Of a DNA stretch of 64,000 nucleotides, positions 36,381-45,198 are shown piece by piece (the stretch's first letter is position 1; every line of letters begins with the position of its first letter). The notes under the pieces were generated by a model. It was not told the origin of the DNA, did no database searches, and saw only the letters and a list, made by a program, of their open reading frames with translations. The DNA lies in the NCBI RefSeq assembly GCF_014698115.1, contig NZ_JACJSJ010000025.1, positions 1 to 64,000 of the forward strand, in the 5' to 3' direction. The position numbers and the translations under genes are program-made. This DNA is from Nostoc sp. FACHB-973 (GTDB taxonomy: Bacteria; Cyanobacteriota; Cyanobacteriia; Cyanobacteriales; Nostocaceae).

Positions 36381-37173
36381 TTGCTTACCTAAACTACTAT
36401 AAGTATATATACTGAATGATTTTCTAGAAACCAATCAGATGACTGATTTGTGCCAGCAAAAACTTTCCTGGTTATCGTAAAAACAATGTAAAAAAAGAAC
36501 CCAAAAATGTGTTTTTGAACAAATTGTAGTGGAAGATACTTACAAGAAGGGTAAGCTTATTATAAGAAATTTGTATATAAAACTTGGGATAATGCCAAAT
36601 TTGAATGATAGATTTTGATGAATTTGCAGCATTCCATATTGGGGAACAAAAGGGGTAAAATTCATTCATGTAGCCCATTTGAGCTATTTTTGCTCAGATG
36701 ACCCTAAGATTGCTCCCCAAAAGTAGCCGATAGTTAATACGGTTGTTTTTTAGGGAATAATCAACGTAAAGTCTCGTGTTGGGAAGACGGATTGTGTAGA
36801 AATTTCTTGAAGATATCTACAGCAGGGGGCATCGCTTTTCCAGAAGTCGCAGCAATTTAATTCTCGGCAGCGACTATGGACTTGACAGACTATTTGCCAA
36901 GTCCCCGCGATTGACGCAAGACAAGCGCGGATAAAGGAAAAAAGAGAAACGTCCTAAATGGTGTGAGGAGTGGTTCGGACAAGTAAACACAGCAATTTTT
37001 AAGTTTTGCTAACACATGTGAACTTGTCTAAATCAGAGAAGCAGGTTAATCTTGCGTAAGCATCTCTGGTGAATGTGATCTTGATCTATCGTTCGTTGTG
37101 ATCTAAGTCATTGACTAGTATCCAACTGAAAAATCGAGGTCAGTTAAGCGCTAGTGATCATAGGAGGTCGTCT
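36381..37173. other. Long structured leader/intergenic region upstream of the M23 endopeptidase
   Basis: 793 bp without a gene. The first part (36381-36720) is AT-rich and probably holds the promoter. From 36795 onward consecutive hairpins can be drawn: tgtaga/tctaca (36795-36821), agtcgc/gcgact (36845-36875), ggacttg/caagtcc (36878-36904) and ccgcg/cgcgg (36905-36930). A GTGTGAGGAGT element follows at 36961-36971. The series suggests a structured 5' UTR with a regulatory role. Confidence 0.5.
36961..36971 (+). promoter_or_regulatory. Sequence complementary to the Yfr1 sRNA core motif
   Basis: GTGTGAGGAGT is the exact reverse complement of ACTCCTCACAC, the ultraconserved single-stranded motif of the cyanobacterial sRNA Yfr1, which is known to bind 5' UTRs of outer-membrane protein mRNAs. 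It lies about 200 nt before the endopeptidase start. It could be a pairing site; chance is not excluded. Confidence 0.35.
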
Positions 37174-39465
37174 TTGAAACGAGCATTGAAAAAGAGAGTG
37201 AAAGCTGTGTTGAAAAATAACCCCAGCAGCGATGATGCCCCGGTAGAACAGCTAAATTTAATTAATCCAAAAGTTAATCGCCGGGTGCGGACAAAAGCCG
37301 CCATGATTGGCTTGGCAATCTCTATGGGAGCAACCAGTCTTTTGGTGACTCGACAAAGCGATCAAGCCCAAGCAGCGGTGCCTGTAGGCAGCCAAAAGGC
37401 AACCTCAACCATTCCTGCTGTTCGTGACACTGAGGTGAAATTCGCCTCCACTAAGCTGGAATCCCAAGCAACCTCGTTATCGAGCGTGCCGGAAAATCCT
37501 GTTGTCGTGGAACCAACAGCAGTCTCACAGTTGCCTGGGCTTGAAGCTAAATGGCAAGTTGCGGCCAGTGGAACGTCTTTGCAAGTTCCTGCATCAGAAA
37601 CCTTTTCCCAAGCAGCACCAGCTGATAAAAATCCCACTGACTCGAAGTCCCAAGCGGCACAGGGGTCGAACAATACCTTAGCTGAGACTAGTTTTCCAAC
37701 AGTCAACAAGCTATCTAACTCTAGTGCTGATGGATTGGTTGACAGTACAAATGTATTGCCGAATGTCCTACCACAAACAGTAGCAACATCTGGCACACCC
37801 AGCAGTGAAATAAATGCACAACTTAAGGCGCAGCAAGAGTTTGCGCTGAATCGCTTACAAGAAAAATCGAACCGTTTAAGAAAGAGTCTGGCACAATTGC
37901 GGTCTGGGGAGACCGAAAATTTATCACAAACTGGTATTGGGAATACTGTAGTTGAGAAGACTGTATTAGCCCAGTCAGAGACTTCTGGCGATGCGAAGAA
38001 AGCCAAGTTGATATCGAGCTTAAAACAGAAGACACAAGACAGACCAGCATCAACTACACCAACAACATTGATTGCGTCCTCGACTAGAACAGCCTACGAA
38101 GTCAAGCCTGGAGATACCCTAGCAGCGATCGCCAGCAGACACAATACATCTGTATCAGAACTAGTTAAGGCAAATAACCTCAATAATCCGAATCAACTGC
38201 AAATCAGTCAAAAGCTGATTATTCCAGTTGCTCAAGTTGAGGCATCAGTACCGATTAAACCCAGTTTTGTCGAGTCCACTAATACTCCCAAAGCCACTTC
38301 CCCTGTGACCATTGGTAGTGCTAACTCATATCTACCTAGTTCACAATCGTCAATTATTGCTGATAACAGTAGCGTTACTGTCCCTACACCGGTAACTGCG
38401 AACAATCAGATTCAGGCAAATAGTGCAACCGACTTGCAAACAGCCCCCATCGCTCCTAGAGCTTATGGCGTGGGTGGTGAAACCCCAGTACCAAGAGTAT
38501 TTACCGAAATCCAGCAGCCTGAAAAACCAACAAATAGGGTAGCAAGGGGTAACAATAACAATAATGACCGTTTGCGGGGCTTACAAGCAGAAATCCAGAG
38601 GTTGCAGCAGAAATATCGCGCTCAACAGTCTGGGAATTTAGAAGTGCCAGTTGCAGTTACTGAAAGCAACAGTGCTACGACATTCACTCCTGTTTCTACC
38701 CGCAATAATTTCAATATACCTAATTCCGTTAATTCCGTGTCCCGACCGAATAACGTAGCGATACCAATTCCGGTTCCGACACCCAGAGCTAACTATAATG
38801 CTCAACCAATTAAGCCCCAATTCCGTGCTACCATACCCGCTAACGAGCCAATAAATCCAGAGTTCTTACCCAATCTAGGATCTGCTGGTCAGTGGACTCC
38901 CCCTCGCAATCCATCTGGCACCAGAGTTGCAACGCCTCCTAGACGGGTAAACGCCTCGGATTCTTTAGGAAAGTTGCGGGGAACCACAGTTTCTCCCCAG
39001 ACAATCCCACCTTTGGCAGCAGTGGATCAATATCTGCCCAGACCGATTGACGAAACAACACCCCCTCCATCTAGTTCATCCGTAGCTTACCAATGGCCGG
39101 CAAAGGGCACTCTTACCTCTGGCTATGGCTGGCGCTGGGGAAGAATGCACAAGGGAATTGATATTGCTAATTCCACTGGCACACCCGTTTTCTCTTCCGC
39201 TGAGGGAATTGTGGAAAAGGCTGGCTGGAACAACGGCGGTTATGGTAACCTGGTTGAAATCCGCCATCCTGATGGCAGCAGCACTCGCTATGCTCATAAC
39301 AGCAAGATTCTCGTGCAAGCTGGTCAGCAGGTGAGTCAGGGAGAAACAATTGCTTTAATGGGTAGCACTGGTCACAGCACCGGGCCACACACCCACTTTG
39401 AAATTCATCCATCAGGCAAGGGTGCTGTTAACCCAATAGCTATGTTACCAGCAGCACGCCTGTAA
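37174..39465 (+). CDS. LysM and M23 peptidoglycan endopeptidase
   Basis: 763 residues from TTG 37174. An AGGAGG ribosome site (37162-37167) with 6-base spacing fixes this start; the frame is open from TTG 37111. Order: a basic N-terminus (KRALKKRVKAV), one transmembrane or signal-anchor helix (about 42-60), a long Ser/Thr/Pro-rich linker with short coiled-coil segments, a LysM domain (YEVKPGDTLAAIASRHNTS, about 308-350) that binds peptidoglycan, more linker, and a C-terminal M23 domain with zinc ligands His659 and Asp663 (HKGIDIA) and His739-Thr-His741. It should cut peptide cross-links in the wall, like NlpD/EnvC-class proteins, but with all metal ligands present. Regulation by the leader is likely. 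Confidence 0.9.
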   Translation: MKRALKKRVKAVLKNNPSSDDAPVEQLNLINPKVNRRVRTKAAMIGLAISMGATSLLVTRQSDQAQAAVPVGSQKATSTIPAVRDTEVKFASTKLESQATSLSSVPENPVVVEPTAVSQLPGLEAKWQVAASGTSLQVPASETFSQAAPADKNPTDSKSQAAQGSNNTLAETSFPTVNKLSNSSADGLVDSTNVLPNVLPQTVATSGTPSSEINAQLKAQQEFALNRLQEKSNRLRKSLAQLRSGETENLSQTGIGNTVVEKTVLAQSETSGDAKKAKLISSLKQKTQDRPASTTPTTLIASSTRTAYEVKPGDTLAAIASRHNTSVSELVKANNLNNPNQLQISQKLIIPVAQVEASVPIKPSFVESTNTPKATSPVTIGSANSYLPSSQSSIIADNSSVTVPTPVTANNQIQANSATDLQTAPIAPRAYGVGGETPVPRVFTEIQQPEKPTNRVARGNNNNNDRLRGLQAEIQRLQQKYRAQQSGNLEVPVAVTESNSATTFTPVSTRNNFNIPNSVNSVSRPNNVAIPIPVPTPRANYNAQPIKPQFRATIPANEPINPEFLPNLGSAGQWTPPRNPSGTRVATPPRRVNASDSLGKLRGTTVSPQTIPPLAAVDQYLPRPIDETTPPPSSSSVAYQWPAKGTLTSGYGWRWGRMHKGIDIANSTGTPVFSSAEGIVEKAGWNNGGYGNLVEIRHPDGSSTRYAHNSKILVQAGQQVSQGETIALMGSTGHSTGPHTHFEIHPSGKGAVNPIAMLPAARL

Positions 39466-39737
39466 TTCTTGGTTATCTGTAACTAAATCATTGCCTTGTT
39501 AATTGAGGGAGTTTATCTCCCTCTTTTGCTTTTTATTTAACTAATTCGGCGGAATTCCCCATCCGTCTATACGGTGGGGATGGATAGCCAGGTGACGACG
39601 AAAGCACCTCCGACTAATATTAACCGCAGGTTAATTAAGGAGTGGGGTGTTTGAGAAGTCACCAATTATTTTATTTTGGCACTTTATCACAATCTATATT
39701 TATGGTAGAGTAATTATCTCAAGGAGGTGAAAGTGAA

Positions 39738-40967
39738 GTGTTACACAAGGTTGTACAAGTCCGTTTATATCCGTCAGTTGAGCAAGAAATACAACTAGCG
39801 CAAACTTTTGGGTGTGCTAGATGGTGGTGGAATTATGCTCTGAATAAATCTATTGAGACTTATAAAGAAACGGATAAAGGGCTTGGACGTGCTGCACTTA
39901 ACGCATTTCTTCCTGCACTCAAAAAAGCTGAAGAGACGATGTGGTTATCTGATTGTTACAGCCAAGTTTTACAGGCTATAACACTTAACCTAACTACGGC
40001 GTACAAAAACTTTTTTGAGAAACGTGCTGGATTTCCTAAATTCAAATCTAGACACGGAAAACAGTCTATCCAGTATCCTCAAAACGTCAAAATTGTAGAT
40101 GGCAATGTTAAACTTCCTGGCAATATTGGGATAGTCAAAGCCAAAATACACAGGACTATTGAGGGGAAAATTAAAACTGTTACTGTAAGTAAAACGCCTT
40201 CTGGTAAATATCTTGCATCTATCCTGACTGAGTTAGAGGGTGAAAACCCAGTTGTTACATTCGGTAAGATATATGGTATTGATCTAGGGTTGAAACATTT
40301 TGCTATTGTTACTGACGGTGAGAAAATCTCTAAATATGATAATCCTAAACACCTTGCCAAACATGAGAAAAATCTCAAACGCAAACAAAAGAAATTAGCG
40401 CGTAAAGTAAAAGGGAGTAATTCGAGAAATAGATACAGAAAAGTTGTTGCCAAGGTGTACGAGCGAGTTAGTAATTCGCGGCAAGATTTTCTACATAAAC
40501 TTAGTTATAAGTTGGTCAGCGATAGCCAAGCTGTCATAGTAGAAAATCTTCATGTATTAGGCATGGTTCGTAATCACAAATTGGCGAAATCAATATCTGA
40601 TGTTGGATGGGGGACATTCACTAACTTTTTAGCTTACAAACTGGAACGCAAAGGTGCAAAGTTTGTTAAAATTGATAGGTGGTTCCCCAGTTCCAAACTC
40701 TGTTCTAATTGTTTCTACCAGATAGGTGAGATGCCATTAGATGTCCGTGAATGGATTTGTCCTAATTGCAATACTCACCATGATCGGGATGGGAACGCCG
40801 CGCAGAATATTAGAGCAGAGGGTATCAGAATGATAAAGGCGGAAGGTTCAGCCGTCTCTGCTGTAGGAGGAGAGGTAAGTCCTACTCTTGGGCGAAAGTC
40901 TAAGTTTAGGCACTCCCCAATGATTACAGAAGCCCCAACTTCAACCGTACTCAGTAAGTTGGGGTAG
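39738..40967 (+). CDS. tnpB: TnpB, RNA-guided endonuclease (solo element)
   Basis: A 409-residue TnpB. The RuvC site is intact: Asp182 (YGIDLGLKHFAIV), Glu269 (AVIVENLHVLGM) and Asp351 (HHDRDGNAAQN). Zinc ribbon: Cys322, Cys325, Cys341, Cys344. The N-terminus has the OrfB-type KVVQVRLYPSVEQEIQLAQTF segment and the Lys-rich stretch (205-235) is present. The start is GTG with an AAGGAGGTG ribosome site. It is clearly different from the TnpB at 9629, so the two elements belong to separate subgroups. The 3' end overlaps the right-end hairpin, as expected for an omega RNA nested in the tnpB end. The neighbouring monooxygenase stop is 2 bp away on the other strand. Confidence 0.92.
   Translation: MLHKVVQVRLYPSVEQEIQLAQTFGCARWWWNYALNKSIETYKETDKGLGRAALNAFLPALKKAEETMWLSDCYSQVLQAITLNLTTAYKNFFEKRAGFPKFKSRHGKQSIQYPQNVKIVDGNVKLPGNIGIVKAKIHRTIEGKIKTVTVSKTPSGKYLASILTELEGENPVVTFGKIYGIDLGLKHFAIVTDGEKISKYDNPKHLAKHEKNLKRKQKKLARKVKGSNSRNRYRKVVAKVYERVSNSRQDFLHKLSYKLVSDSQAVIVENLHVLGMVRNHKLAKSISDVGWGTFTNFLAYKLERKGAKFVKIDRWFPSSKLCSNCFYQIGEMPLDVREWICPNCNTHHDRDGNAAQNIRAEGIRMIKAEGSAVSAVGGEVSPTLGRKSKFRHSPMITEAPTSTVLSKLG
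40933..40964 (+). other. Right-end hairpin / probable omega-RNA 3' structure of the solo tnpB
   Basis: A perfect 9-bp stem (ccccaactt / aagttgggg) with a 14-base loop overlapping the last codons of tnpB. In TnpB systems the guide is read from just outside the right end; here that would be sequence inside the 3' end of the FAD monooxygenase gene. The RNA role is inferred from the family. Confidence 0.5.
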
Positions 40968-40968
40968 T

Positions 40969-42159
40969 TCACCTCGCTACAGTTGGCTTGTAACTATACA
41001 CCCATTTGTGAAAATCATCATTCAGCGTCATTTGCCGCTGCTGTGTCTTGCTGGGAGATGCAAAGGTGTCGTCATAGTAGCGCATTTCACCCAAAGCACT
41101 ACGAGCTTGAATGATTTTTGTGCGCTCGATGCGGGGCTGTTCGTAGCTAGTGAGGGCTGCTTCGAGAGTAGCTGAGTGAGAAAAACACTCTGCTAGTTCG
41201 TAAGCATCCTCAAAAGTGCTATTAGCTCCTTGGCTCATAGCTGGTGCCATTGGATGGGCAGCATCACCTAAGAGAGTGACCCTACCTTGACTCCAGTGGG
41301 TTAATGGTGGGCGATCGCAAATCGGCCCTTCCAAGATTTGCTCGCCTGGTGTCGCTTCCACCACCGCCCGAAAGGATTCGTCCCAATCGGCTAATTCCTG
41401 GAGAATGCGAGATTTAACCTCATCGGCATTTTGAGAAAGAGAGTAATCAGGCAAAAACTTGCGACTAATCCAACTGGTATAGCCGCCTCCCACATCCTGA
41501 ATGTACATGAACTGTTTATTGCCTTTGACAAAAACAAGTTCATAGTCATTAAATAACTCGTGGCGATACTTGATGACCGCACGCCAACACATACTACCAA
41601 TGTAATTAGGCTTACCCTCGCCAAATAAAGTTTCTCTAATTACAGAGTTGACGCCATCAGCGCCAATTAGCAAATCTGCATATACTGGTTTTTGACCATC
41701 AAAATGAATTTTCACACCGATTTCATCTTGGTCAAAACCAATGCAACGATGATTGAGGTGAATAATATCAGATGGCAATCTCGATGCCAATACTTGCTGC
41801 AAACGATACCACCAAATAGTCAATAATGGTTGTCCGTATCGCTCTAAATATTGAGTTTTATTAGCCCGGATTGTTTCTCCCTGAATATTCTTTAAAACCG
41901 TGTGGTTAACTTGGCATCCTGAGCTTTTTAGGGTTTCGACTATTCCCGGTGCGATCGCATCTAAGGCATTCAAGCCATTAGGAGCCAGTCCTAGTCCGGT
42001 TCCAGCCGGACGAAATTCTTGTGCTTTTTCGTACACTTCAACGTTAATACCTTGGCTTTTAAGTGCTATGGCAGTAGCCAAACCGCCTGGGCCAGCGCCA
42101 ACGATCGCAACTTTCTTTACTATCGGTTTGGATAATTTCTGAGTTAGATTTATGTCCAT
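40969..42159 (-). CDS. FAD-dependent monooxygenase (salicylate/zeaxanthin-epoxidase-like)
   Basis: About 396 residues from ATG 42159 (the frame is open from a GTG at 42186). A class-A flavoprotein monooxygenase with FAD motifs VAIVGAGPGGLATAIALKSQ (GxGxxG), the DG motif LIGADGVNSVIRE, and the GD motif LLGDAAHPMAPAMSQGAN. It hydroxylates or epoxidises an aromatic or isoprenoid substrate with NAD(P)H and O2; substrate not readable. No membrane segment. The extreme C-terminus (PTVAR) abuts the solo tnpB element, so the original end may have been altered by insertion. Confidence 0.88.
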   Translation of the reverse strand: MDINLTQKLSKPIVKKVAIVGAGPGGLATAIALKSQGINVEVYEKAQEFRPAGTGLGLAPNGLNALDAIAPGIVETLKSSGCQVNHTVLKNIQGETIRANKTQYLERYGQPLLTIWWYRLQQVLASRLPSDIIHLNHRCIGFDQDEIGVKIHFDGQKPVYADLLIGADGVNSVIRETLFGEGKPNYIGSMCWRAVIKYRHELFNDYELVFVKGNKQFMYIQDVGGGYTSWISRKFLPDYSLSQNADEVKSRILQELADWDESFRAVVEATPGEQILEGPICDRPPLTHWSQGRVTLLGDAAHPMAPAMSQGANSTFEDAYELAECFSHSATLEAALTSYEQPRIERTKIIQARSALGEMRYYDDTFASPSKTQQRQMTLNDDFHKWVYSYKPTVAR

Positions 42160-42540
42160 ATTAAAAGTCAGAAAGAATATCCCCACAAATACATCTGCTT
42201 TCTCTATGCCTCAAGTCAGTTGCTCTGCAACCTCACGTTTGAGCCAGACACCACAGTCGTTATTGTGACTCCTGAGTACTTTTTAGTCAATCTTCCTGAA
42301 GAATCAACCCTGAATTGGTGTTCTGATGGGTTGTCATCAGCCCTGTGGTTACTGGTGGTAACAAAAAATTCACACCTATAGAATTTTTGTCAATCTCACA
42401 AACTGGAAATTAGATATCATTACGTCCATTTTGGCAATAAATTACCCAAACTCAACTTTTATCTCTAAAAAAATCTACCGTAGGGAGCAATGTTTGCTGT
42501 ATCATTTTTGTATTCAAAAATGATTGTGAACAGAGTTTGT

Positions 42541-43044
42541 ATGAAATTTAAATCAGCTTCCATATATATCGGTTTAGGCCTTCTGAGTTTTTCAGTCGGT
42601 TCATTACCCCGTGTTGTAAATCCACCACAAGTCCTTGCCCAAGAAGTTAGTCCTTCATGCCCTCTGCCCGCTGATATTGCCATTACCTTCCTAAATTCAG
42701 AATGTAAGGAAGTAAAATTAGAGCAACCCCAAACTTTTTATCGCTACTATAGTAGCAGTAACAACAAATATGGCAGGTATTTAACAACTGACAAATATAA
42801 AACGAATGTAGAAGTAATCAAGAATCTAGCTTTAAATCAAGAATGGGGTAATCAAGCCACTCAGATACTAACAGTAACTTTGCCAGCAGGAACCTTAACT
42901 TATCAAGGCATTGTTGGTCCTCAGACTCCCAAAGAATGCTATCCAGGTGGTGGACAACAGACATTCATTAAAGACTCAAAAGATCCAAATATCAAGTGGT
43001 CTGAGGAAGGAAATATTGTTGCAGAAAAGTTTAGTTGCCCGTAA
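42541..43044 (+). CDS. Small secreted protein, unknown function
   Basis: 167 residues from ATG 42541 (earlier in-frame ATGs at 42490 and 42520 are less likely because a good signal peptide starts at the third Met). A signal peptide (hydrophobic GLGLLSFSVGS, cleavage near VLAQE) leads a small domain with four Cys (SCPLPAD, NSECKEV, PKECYPGG, KFSCP) that could form two disulfides. I do not recognise the family. The next small gene starts 5 bp after its stop. Confidence 0.7.
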   Translation: MKFKSASIYIGLGLLSFSVGSLPRVVNPPQVLAQEVSPSCPLPADIAITFLNSECKEVKLEQPQTFYRYYSSSNNKYGRYLTTDKYKTNVEVIKNLALNQEWGNQATQILTVTLPAGTLTYQGIVGPQTPKECYPGGGQQTFIKDSKDPNIKWSEEGNIVAEKFSCP

Positions 43045-43049
43045 AATTT

Positions 43050-43334
43050 ATGGAAACCAACACAGAACAATTTCTCAAGCTGATAGATCGAGCTTCTGAG
43101 ATTACCGAACAGATGCTCAAAGACAAACAACCTGAATCTTCACCACGTTTAAATAACGTCATCAATGCCCTACAATCTATAAAAAGTAAGGCAATAAATG
43201 GTAAACTCGAACCATCAGGAGGAGTCTCAACTCTTGGTTTGGCTCGTGAAGTAGCGGATTGGATTGAACCGTTAGATTCGCCATTATTAAAAGCTGTAGG
43301 CGGCATAGAGGAGTATTACCAAAAACACCTCTAA
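43050..43334 (+). CDS. Small soluble protein, unknown function
   Basis: 94 residues from ATG 43050. Predicted largely helical (EQFLKLIDRASEITEQMLKD; LGLAREVADWIEPLDSPLLKAV), charged, without Cys or catalytic motif. It follows the secreted protein by 5 bp, so the two share an operon. The short regular helices could suit an immunity or anti-factor role, but nothing in the sequence shows it. Confidence 0.65.
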   Translation: METNTEQFLKLIDRASEITEQMLKDKQPESSPRLNNVINALQSIKSKAINGKLEPSGGVSTLGLAREVADWIEPLDSPLLKAVGGIEEYYQKHL

Positions 43335-43375
43335 ATTGGCTATCTAGCTTATTTACTGGAACATGACCGCCAAAG

Positions 43376-43571
43376 AATTTTAGATTTTAGATTTTGGATC
43401 GATCTCATACCCATACTTCGAGCATTTCTGCTCTTTATATATGGGTTTAAGTAGAAAATTGTAGATTTGGGATGAAAGGATTTGTTCCACAAATAAAGCA
43501 AGCTTGCTCTAAAACCTGATTTGAAGTTTTGGATCGATAATCCAAAATTTAAAATCTAAAATCTAAAATTA
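43376..43571. repeat. Inverted-repeat element with TTTTAGA heptamer arms
   Basis: The left arm (about 43376-43403; AGATTTTAGATTTTGGATCGAT) and right arm (43531-43571; the complementary ATCGATAATCCAAAAT and TCTAAAA units) face each other around a core of about 130 bp. The core contains another pair, acccata / tatgggt. It occupies most of the spacer before the molybdenum hydroxylase operon and may influence its transcription. Confidence 0.7.
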
Positions 43572-43605
43572 GGCAATAATTGAATTATTCACATCTGCAT
43601 GAAAC

Positions 43606-44154
43606 ATGGAAGAAAATTCCTTGGTTGCAATCAATTCAAAGTCTCTTACTCAGGAATTAAAAATATTGAGTTCCGAGGAAGCAGAATTATCGCTGAATGT
43701 CAATAATGTGTCGTACTCACTCAAACTAGAACCTCGCGTTACTTTACTCGATGCACTACGTGAAAAACTGGGTTTGATGGGTACAAAAAAAGCTTGCGAT
43801 CGCGGTGAATGTGGCGCATGTACTGTATTAGTTAATAATCGGCGAATTAACTCTTGTATGACATTAGCAGTAATGCACATCGGCGCTGCAATTACTACTA
43901 TTGAGGGATTAGCACAAGATGGTAAACTTCATCCTCTACAAACAGCCTTTATCACCCATGATGCTTTTCAATGCGGCTACTGTACATCGGGACAAATTGT
44001 ATCTGCCGTAGGGATGATATTAGAAGAAATGCCCAAATCTGAAACAGAAATTCGAGAGAAGATGAGTGGAAACCTTTGCCGTTGTGGAGCATATCCGAAT
44101 ATGATTGCAGCGATTCAGGATGTCCTAGAGGAAATGGAAAATGCAGCCATTTAG
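43606..44154 (+). CDS. Molybdenum hydroxylase [2Fe-2S] subunit (PaoA/XdhA-like)
   Basis: A 182-residue iron-sulfur subunit of a xanthine-oxidase-family enzyme. The plant-type [2Fe-2S] cluster is bound by Cys64, Cys69, Cys72 and Cys84 (ACDRGECGACTVLV...SC). The second cluster uses Cys123, Cys126, Cys158 and Cys160 (QCGYCTSGQ; NLCRCGAYPNM). It passes electrons from the molybdopterin to FAD. No twin-arginine signal is seen, unlike E. coli PaoA, so it is probably cytosolic. The next subunit gene overlaps by 14 bp. Confidence 0.93.
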   Translation: MEENSLVAINSKSLTQELKILSSEEAELSLNVNNVSYSLKLEPRVTLLDALREKLGLMGTKKACDRGECGACTVLVNNRRINSCMTLAVMHIGAAITTIEGLAQDGKLHPLQTAFITHDAFQCGYCTSGQIVSAVGMILEEMPKSETEIREKMSGNLCRCGAYPNMIAAIQDVLEEMENAAI

Positions 44155-45115
44155 TTATGCTAAAGTTTTTTCACAAGAAACAGCGATCGCCACAATTGAC
44201 CAAGACAAAACTGCGGCCTTTATTGCTGGTGGAACTGATTTATTGGGATTGATGAAAGATGGGGTACAAGTAGCGAATACATTAATTGATATTAACAGTT
44301 TACCACTAGCAGATATTGAATTTAAAACTCATGGAATTCGCATTGGTGCAATCTGTAGATTGAGTGATGTAGCCTTTAATTCTCAAGTTCAAAAATGTTA
44401 TCCAGTAATTAGTCAGGCTTTGCTACAAAGCGCTTCGCCACAACTGCGAAACATGGCAACTGTGGGCGGGAATTTATTGCAACGAGTTCGTTGTGGGTAC
44501 TTTCGTGACCCAGTTTTTCCCTGTAATAAACGCACTCCAGGTAGAGGTTGTGCGGCAATTACAGGCTACAATCGGATGCACGCTATTTTTGGGGCTAGCG
44601 AACACTGTATTGCTGTTCATCCGTCAGATTTAGCTGTAGTTTTGACGGCATTAGATGCAATCATTTGCGTTCAAGGCGTAGAAAAAACACGGCGAATTTC
44701 AATTCATGATTTTTATCTTTTGCCAGGTGAAACACCACAAATAGAAACTTTATTACAACCTGGAGAATTAATTGTTGCTATTGAAATTCCAGATTTTGCA
44801 TATCAATCTCATTATTTAAAAGTTAGAGATCGCGCTAGTTATGAATTTGCTCTCGTTTCCGTAGCTATTGCCTTAGAAACAGAACAAAATATTATCAAAT
44901 CAGTACGCATCGCTTTTGGAGGTGTAGCGCCTAAACCTTGGCGTGCATGGGAAGTTGAGGAATTTATTCAAGGAAAAGCAATCAATACAGCTACATTCAC
45001 AGCCGCAGCCGAACTTGCAATTAAACAAGCGAAGCCGCAAACACACAATGAATTCAAAATTGAATTAGTCAAACGCGCTTTAATTCGTGGGCTTTCAACT
45101 TCTTGTGGCGTTTGA
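44141..45115 (+). CDS. Molybdenum hydroxylase FAD subunit (PaoB/YagS-like)
   Basis: A 324-residue FAD-binding subunit of the CoxM/PaoB family. FAD signatures: AAFIAGGTDLLGLMKDG (26-41) and NMATVGGNLLQR (104-115). A Cys-rich segment (Cys118, Cys128, Cys137, Cys156) matches the extra [4Fe-4S]-binding loop of E. coli PaoB. This points to the periplasmic-aldehyde-oxidoreductase branch rather than classical xanthine dehydrogenase. It overlaps the [2Fe-2S] gene by 14 bp. The Mo subunit is about 2 kb downstream rather than adjacent. Confidence 0.93.
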   Translation: MQPFSYAKVFSQETAIATIDQDKTAAFIAGGTDLLGLMKDGVQVANTLIDINSLPLADIEFKTHGIRIGAICRLSDVAFNSQVQKCYPVISQALLQSASPQLRNMATVGGNLLQRVRCGYFRDPVFPCNKRTPGRGCAAITGYNRMHAIFGASEHCIAVHPSDLAVVLTALDAIICVQGVEKTRRISIHDFYLLPGETPQIETLLQPGELIVAIEIPDFAYQSHYLKVRDRASYEFALVSVAIALETEQNIIKSVRIAFGGVAPKPWRAWEVEEFIQGKAINTATFTAAAELAIKQAKPQTHNEFKIELVKRALIRGLSTSCGV

Positions 45116-45198
45116 GCAACGGCTACTCCTTGAGTTTTCCAAGCCTAGAGTTCAGTTATATGGTTTTGTTGACCAGTTAGGGATTTCCAACAAATAAT

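Larger units (their letters stand above)
39556..40967 (+). mobile_element. Stand-alone tnpB element (IS605/IS1341-like), no tnpA
   Basis: An imperfect hairpin at 39556-39580 (ccccatccgt / acggtgggga) marks the probable left end. tnpB occupies 39738-40967. A perfect 9-bp hairpin (ccccaactt / aagttgggg, 40933-40964) marks the right end immediately before the tnpB stop. There is no Y1 transposase in or near the element, so movement would need tnpA in trans. Confidence 0.75.

Noticed and set aside
36720..36940. c-di-AMP (ydaO/yuaA) riboswitch before the M23 gene
   Set aside because: The conserved GGGGGACCC-type core and the pseudosymmetric arms are not found; only generic hairpins are seen.
36941..37000. 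A yfr1 gene on the minus strand (ACTCCTCACAC motif)
   Set aside because: The motif is exact, but I see no flanking hairpins of the Yfr1 type and no terminator immediately after it; a pairing target on the plus strand fits better. An Infernal scan could overturn this.
37111..37173. Upstream TTG start for the M23 endopeptidase
   Set aside because: An AGGAGG ribosome site with good spacing precedes the later TTG at 37174, so the longer form is unlikely.
37362..38006. 214-residue minus-strand frame
   Set aside because: It is antisense to the Ser/Thr-rich linker of the endopeptidase; its long open frame is explained by biased codon use there.
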